Below the pieces are notes generated by a model, which searched no databases, was not told where the DNA came from, and was given only the letters and a program-made list of their open reading frames with translations. A stretch of DNA of 55,272 nt from an uncultured Clostridia bacterium. GTDB lineage: Bacteria; Bacillota; Clostridia; Peptostreptococcales; Anaerovoracaceae. The stretch is from positions 1 through 55,272 of the forward strand of contig CAKQMV010000013.1 of the NCBI GenBank assembly GCA_934255135.1, given 5' to 3'. A program made the translations under genes and the position numbers. Of the stretch, positions 24,671 through 33,559 are shown piece by piece. Positions within the stretch are counted from its first letter, which is position 1, and the number at the start of each line of letters is the position of its first letter.

Positions 24671-25521
24671 TATCTTTCCTTTCCTGCAGTGTATTTTCTG
24701 GTAAGCACCTTGGTAAGCACATTAATCGCAAGTACAATCACAAGAAGCACCACCGCAATACCAAAAGCTGTGTCGAAGTCTCCCTCACTTGTCGCCGACA
24801 GATACATCTGAATTGTGAGCGTGCCGCCCGATTGAAGCGGCTTTTCGAGCAATCCGGGGAATCCCGCTGGCAAAAGCTTCGCGCTTCCCGCTGTAAAGAG
24901 CAGTGCAGCCGATTCTCCGACGATTCTTCCTATCGCAAGAATTGATCCTGTAATGATTCCAGGCATCGCCGACGGAATAAGGATTGTTCTTATCATATGC
25001 CACTTTCCTGCACCAAGTCCCACAGCGCCGTTTCTGTATGAATCCGGAACTGTTTTAAGCGCTTCCTGAGTATTTCTCGTAATAAGAGGAAGTACCATAA
25101 GAATCAGTGTGAATGATCCTGTGAGAAGCGAATAACCGAAACCGAGCACCTCACCGAAAAATACCATTCCGAAAAGTCCGAATATGATTGAAGGAATTCC
25201 TGAAAGTGTTTCTGCTGCATACTCGATAAGTGTTACGAACTTGCCAGGCTTTGCATATTCATTAAGATAAATTGCTGCTCCGATTCCGATCGGTGCTGCG
25301 ATAATCATTGTTATTATGATGATCAATAGCGTGTTTACAAGGTTTCCTGCTATTCCCTTATTTCCTGTAAGCGTACTTGTTACAGATGTGAGGAAGTTCC
25401 AATTTACACTTCCGATGCCCTTTACAAATACGAATCCGATAATTCCAATAAGAACGAGAACTGAGAGTGCCGAGCAGAGGTAAATCAGGAATTTCAGGAT
25501 ATTGTCCTTAACCTTAGTCAT
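24670..25521 (-). CDS. pstA: Phosphate ABC transporter permease PstA
   Basis: 283-aa membrane protein with six predicted helices and the BPD permease coupling region (AALKTVP-like QEALKTVPDSYRNGAVGLGAGKWHMI). It forms the heterodimeric channel with PstC. Identification as PstA rather than PstC rests on order, on GIAGNLVNTLLIIIITMIIAAPIGIGAAIYLNEYA, and on contacts with the adjacent pstB. The start overlaps the pstC stop by one base. Confidence 0.95.
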   Translation of the reverse strand: MTKVKDNILKFLIYLCSALSVLVLIGIIGFVFVKGIGSVNWNFLTSVTSTLTGNKGIAGNLVNTLLIIIITMIIAAPIGIGAAIYLNEYAKPGKFVTLIEYAAETLSGIPSIIFGLFGMVFFGEVLGFGYSLLTGSFTLILMVLPLITRNTQEALKTVPDSYRNGAVGLGAGKWHMIRTILIPSAMPGIITGSILAIGRIVGESAALLFTAGSAKLLPAGFPGLLEKPLQSGGTLTIQMYLSATSEGDFDTAFGIAVVLLVIVLAINVLTKVLTRKYTAGKER

Positions 25522-26417
25522 TACTTCAAAGCCTCCTTCTTACGTGCTCTTAAGAGAATGTAGTTTACAATCATGATGAAAATATAGAGTATCAGTCCGA
25601 CTGTAAAAAGTACCTGTCTGTGAAGACCCTGTGCATATCCCATCTCACTTACAATCTGTGTTGTAAGAGTTCTCACTGAGTTGAATGGTAATGGGAGATT
25701 TACTGCACCGCCGGCTACCATGTTAATAGCCATTGCCTCTCCAAGAGCTCTACCTATTCCGAGAACAACACCTGTCAGGATTCCTGATTTTGCAGCCGGG
25801 ATTACAACTTTAAAGATTGTCTGAATCTTCGTTGCACCGAGTGCAAGTGATGCTGATCTTAAGCTGTCGTTAACAGCCTTAAGTGATGAAGTGCTGACGC
25901 TTATTACTGTTGGCAAAATCATGATTGCCAGTACGATTATTGCTGAAAGCATACAAGATCCACCTGTAAAAGTATGGTCTGTGTCTCCACCGTAAATTTT
26001 CTTCTCCAGCACGTATATTGCTGGATTAAGTACCATCATACCGATAAGACCGTAGATTACGGACGGGATGGCTGCGAGGAGTTCAACAGCAGACCTTACG
26101 ACAGAACCGAGTCTTTTGCCCGCAAGCTCTGAAAGAAATACTGCGGTCAAAAGTGCAATCGGAACTCCGATAAGAATCGCCATTACTGTACCGATAAGTG
26201 ACGATAGGATTATGTATGTGATTCCGTATGACGGATCACTTGCAGTTGGTGCCCACTTGGTTTTGAACAAGAAGTCCGAAACCCCGATCTCAGAAAGAGC
26301 CGGGGTTCCTTTAAATATCATGTAGAATGTAATGGAGCACACCGCAAGTATAGCTATGGCCGCACAGATTATGAATATGACCTCGGCCGTTTTTTCTATA
26401 ATTGCTTTGCGTTTCAT
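25521..26417 (-). CDS. pstC: Phosphate ABC transporter permease PstC
   Basis: 298-aa membrane protein with six predicted helices. It has the PstC-type segments FLFKTKWAPTASDPSYGITYIILSSLIGT (trimmed in relatives), ELLAAIPSVIYGLIGMMVL, and the coupling loop SLKAVNDSLRSASLALGATKIQTI. It pairs with PstA to form the phosphate channel. The start immediately follows the pstS stop with a GGAG-type ribosome site inside the pstS 3' end. Confidence 0.95.
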   Translation of the reverse strand: MKRKAIIEKTAEVIFIICAAIAILAVCSITFYMIFKGTPALSEIGVSDFLFKTKWAPTASDPSYGITYIILSSLIGTVMAILIGVPIALLTAVFLSELAGKRLGSVVRSAVELLAAIPSVIYGLIGMMVLNPAIYVLEKKIYGGDTDHTFTGGSCMLSAIIVLAIMILPTVISVSTSSLKAVNDSLRSASLALGATKIQTIFKVVIPAAKSGILTGVVLGIGRALGEAMAINMVAGGAVNLPLPFNSVRTLTTQIVSEMGYAQGLHRQVLFTVGLILYIFIMIVNYILLRARKKEALK

Positions 26418-27251
26418 TTATTTCTCCTGCTCTGGAATAATCAGGCCTGCGCTCTTGATTACTTCCTTACCTGCGTCTGAGTTAATGTACTCGAACCACT
26501 TCTGAACTGCATCGCTCTGCTCTGAAACCTCACCCTTAGTTGCCATTACGAATGGTCTCTGGAGGAGGTACTTTCCAGCAAGAATCTGCTCTTCTGTAGC
26601 ATCTACGCCATCAAGCTTGAGTGAGTTTACTGTATCATCTACAACATCGAGTGATACATATCCGATTGCTCCTGGTGTCGAAGCTACCTTAGCGAGAACT
26701 CCACCTGTTGAGTCAAGCTCTTGTGCATACTTGCATGAATCTGCTACATCAAGGATTTCCTCAAAAGCATCTCTTGTTCCTGAACCAGCCTCTCTTCCGA
26801 TTACTACGATTGACTCATCCTTACCGCCAAGCTCCTTCCAGTTCTTGATCTCGCCCTGATAGATTGCTGCGAGCTGCTCTGATGAAAGATTATCTACTGT
26901 ATTGTCCTTATCAGTGATTACTGCGATACCGTCAAGTGCAACTACGTTCTCAACGATTCCGTCCTTCTTCTCTTCATCTGAAAGTGCTCTTGATGCATTT
27001 CCGATATCTACGCTACCCTTAGATAGTGACTCGATTCCGGCTCCTGAACCTGTGTACTCTGCAGTTACTGTGATATCAGGATTCTCTTTCATGAAGCTCT
27101 CAGACATTGCCTCGCAAAGCTTCTCCATTGAAGTTGATCCGGCAAGTGTAACCTTTCCTGAATCTGCAGAATCTCCGTTTGAACCACAAGCTGCAAGTGA
27201 GAATGTCATAACACATGCAGCAAGTACTGCCGCTACCTTCTTTAATTTCAT
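26418..27251 (-). CDS. pstS: Phosphate-binding lipoprotein PstS
   Basis: The start at 27251 gives a 277-aa preprotein with a lipoprotein signal ending FSLAAC, lipidated on that Cys. AAGGAAG lies 8 nt upstream; an in-frame ATG at 27293 would add 14 charged residues before the signal and is unlikely. Phosphate contacts are recognisable: AGSTSME, TGSGAGIESL and GREAGSGTRDAFEE. It captures phosphate outside the membrane and delivers it to PstCA. A PhoP-box-like promoter lies upstream. Confidence 0.95.
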   Translation of the reverse strand: MKLKKVAAVLAACVMTFSLAACGSNGDSADSGKVTLAGSTSMEKLCEAMSESFMKENPDITVTAEYTGSGAGIESLSKGSVDIGNASRALSDEEKKDGIVENVVALDGIAVITDKDNTVDNLSSEQLAAIYQGEIKNWKELGGKDESIVVIGREAGSGTRDAFEEILDVADSCKYAQELDSTGGVLAKVASTPGAIGYVSLDVVDDTVNSLKLDGVDATEEQILAGKYLLQRPFVMATKGEVSEQSDAVQKWFEYINSDAGKEVIKSAGLIIPEQEK

Positions 27252-27333
27252 TTTAATTACTTCCTTTCTTTTGTTGGATTTGACCCCATCCATTCGCGGA
27301 GTCTGTGTTTTCCTTAATATTTCTTACAGCCTT

Positions 27334-27388
27334 ATAATAGGAAACCCATGTAAAAAACAAAGTCCAGGTGTAGTAAATGATCTGTAAA
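27334..27388 (-). promoter_or_regulatory. pst promoter with PhoP-box-like repeats
   Basis: On the minus strand, TTTACA (27388-27383), TTTACT (27377-27372) and TGGACT (27366-27361) recur every 11 bp. A further TTTACA (27354-27349) stands 9 bp before a TATTAT -10 (27339-27334). Firmicute PhoP binds TTWACA-type hexamers spaced 11 bp, so phosphate-starvation activation is likely. Confidence 0.6.
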
Positions 27389-27389
27389 A

Positions 27390-27954
27390 AGTATGTCACG
27401 TAGAAAATGTTCATCACTTTCCTCAGGGTGGGTACTGTTTACTCATTCTGCGTGCCGACACCTCTCGATTTCCGGTGGCAGCTCACAGATGCATTGGGGC
27501 CGCGGGTAGCTCAACAGGTACGTCGCGATTTCTACTGGCAGCTGCTGTTACCAATTTACACATTATTAAAAAAATGGACCTTGAAAGGTGCCAATTTGAA
27601 TTCTATAAAAGAAATGGTACGCAGTGTAGCTGGTTTCAAAGCATCTGACAGTCATGCTCATATCAAATTGAATGCCTTTTATGGATAGTTAAGGTATTCT
27701 AACAGCAGTTATTTCTCAATTAATGGGAGCCATTCATAAAAGCATTGCAAGATTGGTGCCTTCTTAAGCTTATGGAACTCCTCAAGGCATTGAAGATTTA
27801 AAATGCTTGCGTACCAATTTCAGTATTTATGTGTGTTCGGTAACATTTAAGATCCAATCGAGTAATTATTCTCAAAATGGTAATAGTCTGCCTGGCACCA
27901 TATTTTTATCATTTATAGTTTTTATTAAATCTCCGAGGAAAAGTGTTGAACCAT
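27390..27954. other. Intergenic stretch without a supported gene
   Basis: The longest plus-strand frame (27407-27688, 93 codons) lacks a ribosome site and family resemblance. Two similar segments, CGATTTCCGGTGGCAGCT (27466) and CGATTTCTACTGGCAGCT (27516), sit 50 bp apart. The sequence from ~27500 to 27850 reads like decayed coding DNA in several frames but I cannot name it. Confidence 0.4.
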
Positions 27955-27989
27955 AAAAAAGGATGAGATACCGAATTGATATCTCATCC
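27955..27989 (-). terminator. Terminator of the TVP38/radical SAM operon
   Basis: On the minus strand a GGATGAGATA/TATCTCATCC stem (27989-27961) is followed by TTTTTTATGG. It lies 18 bp after the last gene. Confidence 0.8.
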
Positions 27990-28006
27990 ATCTTTGGCTA
28001 TTTTGC

Positions 28007-28705
28007 TTATTTGCTATTTTGTTCCTTGCGTAATCTCGCTATTTCGGATCTGTTCAGATAGAGATTAATCAGAAATGCGCCTACTGTTACTGCAATTCTG
28101 CATGTCAGTATTATTAAGAACGCCTTTGAAGACGGATCGCTTAGCTTGTCTCCAAGCAGGGTGTCCGCTGTGATGCTAAGAAGCGATCCGAATATACCAT
28201 TCAGCAGGTATTTCGGATATGCCACTTCACATGCTCCGAAGTAAAGACTTACGATATCGCCCGGCAGGAAACCTACAAACCTTGTTATAAAGCAGGCAAA
28301 TGATACATTGTGCTCCATATATTCCGAAACCATACGAGCTTTAGGATATTTACTGCAGATTTCGTGTACGACCTCACTTCCCGCATACCTTCCTATAATG
28401 TAAGGAATAGTGATTGTGATAGCCAGACCTATAGTGCTTACAAGGACAGCCTTGGTAGGTTCAAATATGATTCCGCTCGCCATATACAGGATTGTAAGTG
28501 GAAACACAACAGTCAGACTCTTTAATGCAAAGAAAGTAAACAGTATTCCAACTGCAAGCAATTCGCTTTCAGGAGTGTACTTTAGTATTGTATCTACAGT
28601 CAAAGGCTGCCCCAAACCTATTACCAGCACCATGAATGCGCCAACTATTAAGACAATTGCTATAACCGGAACGATTTTCGTCTTACTTTTCTTCTTGCTT
28701 TTCAT
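28007..28705 (-). CDS. TVP38/TMEM64-family (VTT/DedA-like) membrane protein
   Basis: 232 aa with five or six hydrophobic segments, a basic N-terminus (MKSKKKSKTK) and a basic tail (RSEIARLRKEQ). The conserved core FPLTILYMASGIIF..A..STIGLAI and the RFVGFLPGDIVSLYFGA segment match the VTT domain. DedA/TVP38 relatives have been linked to lipid scrambling or transport in membranes; the substrate here is unknown. It follows a radical SAM gene after 44 bp and precedes a terminator. Confidence 0.82.
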   Translation of the reverse strand: MKSKKKSKTKIVPVIAIVLIVGAFMVLVIGLGQPLTVDTILKYTPESELLAVGILFTFFALKSLTVVFPLTILYMASGIIFEPTKAVLVSTIGLAITITIPYIIGRYAGSEVVHEICSKYPKARMVSEYMEHNVSFACFITRFVGFLPGDIVSLYFGACEVAYPKYLLNGIFGSLLSITADTLLGDKLSDPSSKAFLIILTCRIAVTVGAFLINLYLNRSEIARLRKEQNSK

Positions 28706-28749
28706 CTTACAACATCAGCAGATTATGAATACTTTCTTATTCATAGTCG

Positions 28750-30117
28750 CTACTTACAGCATTTATTGCAGGCCTGCTTTCTTGCTCTGTTTTCCTTCCA
28801 GAGCTCGTCAGCAACCGGCTTCCAGTTTGCAGCATACTTATCACACTTAGCGCAGAGATGGTCAGCTGTCTCAGGTGACTGCAGGTCTGTTGAATGTGAA
28901 CCTGCCTGCTCTACCATCGCGCGGAGCTTCTCAGGATTCTCAAGCATTGGGCATGGACGAAGCATGTTGTCATTGAATGGCTGATTGTCGTGATAAGCCA
29001 TCATCATTGGTGACTGAAGTGCCTCGAGCAGAGTCTTCTCTCTGATATTTGAATCTGAATAGTGGATGAATACACAAGGGTCGATATCGCCGTTAGCATT
29101 GATATGGAAGTAACGACGTCCACCTGCGATGCAGCCGCCTACATACTCGGCATCGTTCTGGAAGTCCATGGCAAAAAGTGGCTTAGTAGCACGATATTTA
29201 CGTAGCTTTTCGTATGTTCCGGTACGTTGCTCAGGTGTTGGCATCAGTTCTGGAACTGCATCGTTTCCGACTGGCATGTAGTGGAAGTACCATACGAAAT
29301 ATGCGCCGAGGTCGATCATTGAATCAAAGAACGCCTCTGAAGTGATGGATTCATAATTAGCGCTTGTATAGCAGCATGAAATACCGTAAACCAACTTCTT
29401 CTGCTTAAGAAGTTTCATTGCCTTAGTAACCTTCTGGTATACGCCGTCTCCTCTTCTTCCATCAGTAGCTTGTTCAAATCCCTCAAGTGAAATTGCAGGA
29501 ACGAAGTTTCCTACACGGAGCATATCATCTGCAAACTTCTCATCGATCAGAGTAGCATTTGTGAAGCAAAGGAAGATGCAGTCTGAATGCTTTTCGCATA
29601 GACGGATAATATCGTCCTTACGAACAAGTGGCTCTCCGCCGGTGTAGATGTACATGTATACGCCCATGTCTTTTCCCTGGCAGATGATGTCATCGATCTC
29701 GTCAAAAGTCAGGTTCAGCTTATGACCATACTCTGCAGCCCAGCAGCCTGTGCAGTGAAGGTTGCATGCAGATGTTGGATCGAGAAGAATTGTCCAAGGA
29801 ATATTGCATCCAAGCTTCTCTCTCAATTCCTCTTCTCTCTTCCATCCTGAAAGAACTGCATTTATGAAGAAGTTAACTGCAAGTGTCTTAGTTACGTTAG
29901 GGTCTACATCTGTAAACAGACGACGAACGAAATCATAATATGGATGTTCAGGATTAGTAACTACCTCACGAATCATCGCCCTCTGATTTACGAATTCGCC
30001 ATCAGCGAACTTGTCTGCCCAATCCAGAATCTTAGGCATATGCTTATCAGGATCCTTGTAAATATAATTAAAGGTCTGTTCAAGTCCGAATTTCTTTAAA
30101 GTATTAGCAGCGTTCAT
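28750..30117 (-). CDS. Radical SAM enzyme with SPASM-like C-terminus
   Basis: 455 aa. The N-terminal ~105 residues are a helical extension. The radical SAM cluster is CNLHCTGC (~117-124, CxxxCxxC), followed by the SAM-binding GGEPL strand (YIYTGGEPLV). The C-terminal region has several Cys (CIAGGRRYFHINANGDIDPCVFIHY, then RPCPML and HLCAKCDKY), consistent with auxiliary Fe-S clusters as in SPASM/twitch enzymes. The substrate is not evident and no precursor peptide is visible nearby. It lies between a DUF308 membrane protein and a TVP38 membrane protein, suggesting a lipid- or envelope-related modification. That link is inference. Confidence 0.85.
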   Translation of the reverse strand: MNAANTLKKFGLEQTFNYIYKDPDKHMPKILDWADKFADGEFVNQRAMIREVVTNPEHPYYDFVRRLFTDVDPNVTKTLAVNFFINAVLSGWKREEELREKLGCNIPWTILLDPTSACNLHCTGCWAAEYGHKLNLTFDEIDDIICQGKDMGVYMYIYTGGEPLVRKDDIIRLCEKHSDCIFLCFTNATLIDEKFADDMLRVGNFVPAISLEGFEQATDGRRGDGVYQKVTKAMKLLKQKKLVYGISCCYTSANYESITSEAFFDSMIDLGAYFVWYFHYMPVGNDAVPELMPTPEQRTGTYEKLRKYRATKPLFAMDFQNDAEYVGGCIAGGRRYFHINANGDIDPCVFIHYSDSNIREKTLLEALQSPMMMAYHDNQPFNDNMLRPCPMLENPEKLRAMVEQAGSHSTDLQSPETADHLCAKCDKYAANWKPVADELWKENRARKQACNKCCK

Positions 30118-30163
30118 AGTATTGTCCTCCGATCTTTAATATTCTTTGTAATCTATGAATCAT

Positions 30164-30685
30164 TTATGAATCAATCTTTACTGTGCAGTGAACAACGTAA
30201 TGTCTCATCGCACCCTCTGCCAGCAGTGCCAGTCCTACCATCAGTGTTGACTTGCTGATCAGAATTACTGTAGCGAATATTCCCGCAAGCACTGCGAAAA
30301 ACAGAATCCATCGCCACGCTGACATCCCGAATCTCCTCGCATCCAGTGAAGTCTGAATTGCCAGAAGACTGTCCAGCAGAATCAGAATTCCCAATCCCGC
30401 CATCAGATACACACCTCTGTAGTTTCTGATACACAAATCAATTACACCTAATACAATCAGAAACAATCCGCAGGCAAAGTCATACTGAAAAGCCAGGCAG
30501 TAGAGATCTTTTGAGAAATAGCCAACCATCTTTATAACTCCATAAGCGACAAGAATAATTCCGCCTAAGGTCTTACCTGTATCTCCTATCATCACAGCTG
30601 GCTTTATAATGCAGCATAGGCCAGTTATATAGAAAGCAATGGATATCAGAATATATCCGATTTTCGCTGTTTTCAGCTGTTTCAA
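30164..30685 (-). CDS. HdeD/DUF308-family membrane protein
   Basis: 173 aa, almost entirely hydrophobic, with five or six predicted membrane helices. The repeated pattern (LCCIIKPAVMIGDTGKTLGGIILVAYGVIKMVGYF, then GLFLIVLGVIDLC) is the DUF308 duplicated helix pair. HdeD proteins are associated with acid or envelope stress, but the molecular role is unclear. The gene is upstream of the radical SAM gene in a minus-strand series and 164 bp downstream of a TetR-family gene. Confidence 0.78.
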   Translation of the reverse strand: MKQLKTAKIGYILISIAFYITGLCCIIKPAVMIGDTGKTLGGIILVAYGVIKMVGYFSKDLYCLAFQYDFACGLFLIVLGVIDLCIRNYRGVYLMAGLGILILLDSLLAIQTSLDARRFGMSAWRWILFFAVLAGIFATVILISKSTLMVGLALLAEGAMRHYVVHCTVKIDS

Positions 30686-30849
30686 AACCCCTCACCTCCT
30701 ATTATTCTTCTCATTTAGTCTTTAACCTCTTGTTAACTGTAATTTATTCCAAATAAAAATGTCCGGCAATGGACAAAATCTCTCGATTTATCCAAAAACC
30801 AGACATTTGAATGACTTTTGTCTAAAATTTCACCAAATTTTCATGAAAT

Positions 30850-31404
30850 TTATTCCTCTTTTATCTTAAGCAGCGCCCTCTCTCCTGTTCCTGAGAATAG
30901 ATCACAGAAATCCCTCGCGAACTCAACCAGATCATAAGAAGCACCCTCTTCTAGCCAATCAAGAATGATTCCCATAAAGGTGCACTTGTAGTATCTGATG
31001 AAGATTTCCGGCTTACTCTCTTCAAGATTGAGCTCACCAAGTCTGTTCTCCACGTAAGATCTGATTATGTGGTATCCCATCTTGTTAAGGTAGGTCAGGA
31101 AATAGTCCTTATTGGCCGAACGGAACAAGTGCAAAAGTGCGTGCTTTCTCTTCATGCATTCCTCCGCCATATAGATGATGCAGTGTGACAGTGAATCGAA
31201 AACCTGACGGTTTAAGATTACTTCATCTGTCCACTCCTCAACAGACCACTCAGCAAGAGAAGGAATATCATGAAAATGGTAATAGAACGTATTACGATTC
31301 ACATGGCAATGATCCACAATATCCTGAACAGTGATCTTGTTATATGGCTTCTCTTCAAGAAGCTCCCAGAATGTCTCGACAATTGCAATCTTCGTTCTGT
31401 TCAT
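30850..31404 (-). CDS. TetR/AcrR-family transcriptional regulator
   Basis: 184 aa. The N-terminal ~50 residues contain a TetR-type helix-turn-helix (ITVQDIVDHCHVNRNTFYYHFHDI). The rest is helical with several Cys and aromatic residues, resembling the DhaS-like group of TetR regulators. It precedes the DUF308, radical SAM and TVP38 genes on the same strand and is a likely local regulator of them. The start has GGAGG nearby (minus strand of 31405-31416). Confidence 0.85.
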   Translation of the reverse strand: MNRTKIAIVETFWELLEEKPYNKITVQDIVDHCHVNRNTFYYHFHDIPSLAEWSVEEWTDEVILNRQVFDSLSHCIIYMAEECMKRKHALLHLFRSANKDYFLTYLNKMGYHIIRSYVENRLGELNLEESKPEIFIRYYKCTFMGIILDWLEEGASYDLVEFARDFCDLFSGTGERALLKIKEE

Positions 31405-31487
31405 TCTTCCCTCCCTTCTGTATTAATCTCCGTACATTATTGCTAATTATATACCTTTAAGGAAGAAAAGTCCTATTCACAAAATCT

Positions 31488-32822
31488 CTAGAAGTCATTC
31501 TTACTATTCTCAATAAGGCTCTTATACGCAGGTCTTATGATCTTGTTGTTCGAAACAAGCTCCTCAATTCGGTGCGCACTCCAGCCCGTAATTCTTGCAA
31601 CGGCAAAAAGTGGAGTATACAGCTCACGCGGAATTCCCAGCATGTCGTAAACAAACCCACTGTAGAAATCAACGTTAGGACTCACGCCCTTATAAATTTT
31701 TCGCTCTTTCGCAATTATTTCCGGTGCTATTCTTTCAACCGCACTGTAAAGGTACATATCGTCATCACGATGCTTCTCCGCCGAAAGCTTCTCCACAAAC
31801 TCCTTGAACACGACCTCTCTAGGATCGGACAGCGAATACACGGCATGTCCCATACCGTAGACAAGGCCCTTTTGGTCGAAAGCTTCCTTTCTTACAATCT
31901 TCGTCAGGTAAGCACGGATTTCATCGTCATCTCTAAGATCTCCGACATGTGCTCTGATATCGTCCATCATCTCCATAACCATCAGGTTCGCGCCGCCGTG
32001 ACGTCCGCCCTTAAGCGATGACATCGCCGCCGCAATCGCAGAATACGTATCAGTACCCGATGACGTAACTACGCGAGTTGTGAAGGTTGAGTTGTTGCCG
32101 CCACCATGCTCCATGTGAAGAAGAAGCGCAACATCAAGCACGCTCGCCTCAAGCTCCGTAAAAGCCATGTCCGGGCGCAGCATCCTAAGGAAATTCTCCG
32201 CGATGGAATACTCAGCAAGAGGCCTGTGAATAATGAAACTGTCATTGTTTCGATAGTGATTATATGCCTGATACGAGTACACAGATAGCATCGGAAAGAC
32301 GCTGATCAGCTGAATACACTGACGGAGCACATTCGGAATGCTCAAATCATTCTTTCTATCATCATAACCCGCCAAGGTCAGAATACTTTTGGTCATTGAT
32401 GTCATAATGTCAGGTTCTGGCACCTTCATGATAACGTCTCTGGTAAAATTCGCCGGAAGCGTCATATTCTCCGCGATAGTCCCGCGAAACTCCTCAAACT
32501 GTTCCTTATTCGGAAGCTCTCCAAAAAGAAGGAGGTATGCTCCGATCTCGTAGATATATTTCCTGTTCACGGCTTTCTCTGCCAAAAGCTTTACATCGTA
32601 TCCCCTATACAGCAGTTCCCCATCGCAAGGAACTCTCTCTCCGTCGACATCCCGAAACGCTGTTATCTTCGATATATTAGTAAGACCGGTCACAACACCC
32701 TGGCCATTTAAATCTCTAAGTCCCCTCTTGACATTGTGCACATTATATAATTCCGGATCTATCGTTCCCGCCTGCGTGCAAAATTCCGAGTAGTTCTCTG
32801 CAAAGTCTTCAATTCTAGACAT
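31488..32822 (-). CDS. gltA: Citrate synthase (citrate/2-methylcitrate synthase family)
   Basis: 444 aa, matching the longer clostridial citrate synthases. It condenses acetyl-CoA with oxaloacetate (or propionyl-CoA in relatives). Recognisable are the N-terminal GLRDLNGQGVVTGLTNIS, the LLLHMEHGGGNNSTFTTRVV substrate His segment, the KGGRHGGANL loop and the catalytic region YGMGHAVYSLSDPR. In the last of these Ala replaces the more usual Arg of GHRVY. The end carries SAHRIEEL. It is a single gene downstream of a 142-bp gap. A role in an incomplete TCA/glutamate route is the usual case in anaerobes. Confidence 0.92.
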   Translation of the reverse strand: MSRIEDFAENYSEFCTQAGTIDPELYNVHNVKRGLRDLNGQGVVTGLTNISKITAFRDVDGERVPCDGELLYRGYDVKLLAEKAVNRKYIYEIGAYLLLFGELPNKEQFEEFRGTIAENMTLPANFTRDVIMKVPEPDIMTSMTKSILTLAGYDDRKNDLSIPNVLRQCIQLISVFPMLSVYSYQAYNHYRNNDSFIIHRPLAEYSIAENFLRMLRPDMAFTELEASVLDVALLLHMEHGGGNNSTFTTRVVTSSGTDTYSAIAAAMSSLKGGRHGGANLMVMEMMDDIRAHVGDLRDDDEIRAYLTKIVRKEAFDQKGLVYGMGHAVYSLSDPREVVFKEFVEKLSAEKHRDDDMYLYSAVERIAPEIIAKERKIYKGVSPNVDFYSGFVYDMLGIPRELYTPLFAVARITGWSAHRIEELVSNNKIIRPAYKSLIENSKNDF

Positions 32823-32964
32823 ATCAGCATCCTCCCTTCTTGTGTATACTTATTTTTCATTACAGTATCACACGTATCTGATAGTTCTGTGAATTGTATA
32901 CCAGAATTTGCATTCGCAACAATAGACAAACACCCCCGACTTGTCGCAAATCTTTCATCTCCGC

Positions 32965-33531
32965 TTAAAGCTCGATTTCAATATCATCAAGATAAGCCTC
33001 GATATCTCCAGCCTCACAGAACCATGGATCCATATGTGTTAGGAAATGCCAGTCGCCAGACTCACCCTTTCTGTACAGAATCGCTTCCCCATCTTCAGAA
33101 CCGAACATTCCTCTGCTGACCTCGTAGCCCTTCGACTCAAGAAGTGCCTTAGCAGTGCTATAGTTCTCTGCGCGCTTTGCGATGTAATCCTTAAGATCCT
33201 CATTCTCAATATGATAAGCATCCACCCTTGTACATGCCGGAACCATTCCATCACCATGCGCTGACAGATTCGGAATTTCCTTCCAGAAAATTTCTATATC
33301 CCCAGCACCTGTAAACATAAACCTCGTAAACGGAACAACGTTACCATTAAACTCCAGCTCCATATACTCAGGAATCGTATCGAGCAGAATACTTTCATAT
33401 TCAAAACCATCCTCCTCAACATATCTGTATCCATCGAGCATGGATATGAATTCCCTTCCCTGCTCAATCGTGTCAAAAAGACCAACCTCAATAAAACCTG
33501 CTTCATTCTGATAAAGCTCTAGAATATACAT
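32965..33531 (-). CDS. Uncharacterised acidic protein
   Basis: 188 aa, strongly acidic, no signal peptide or membrane segment. I do not recognise the family. Sequence features are an N-terminal MYILELYQNEAGFIEVGLFDTIEQGREFI, reminiscent of an alpha/beta sandwich, and a WHFLTHMDPWF tail near the end. AAGGAGG precedes the ATG, and codon use looks like the host's core genes. It sits between citrate synthase and hsdR, at the boundary of the restriction locus. Confidence 0.6.
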   Translation of the reverse strand: MYILELYQNEAGFIEVGLFDTIEQGREFISMLDGYRYVEEDGFEYESILLDTIPEYMELEFNGNVVPFTRFMFTGAGDIEIFWKEIPNLSAHGDGMVPACTRVDAYHIENEDLKDYIAKRAENYSTAKALLESKGYEVSRGMFGSEDGEAILYRKGESGDWHFLTHMDPWFCEAGDIEAYLDDIEIEL

Positions 33532-33559
33532 ACGTAGTACCTCCTTGCTGTGAATATGC

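Noticed and set aside
27500..27560. tRNA gene
   Set aside because: A D-arm-like stretch is present but no anticodon arm or T-arm (GGTTCRANYCC) follows.
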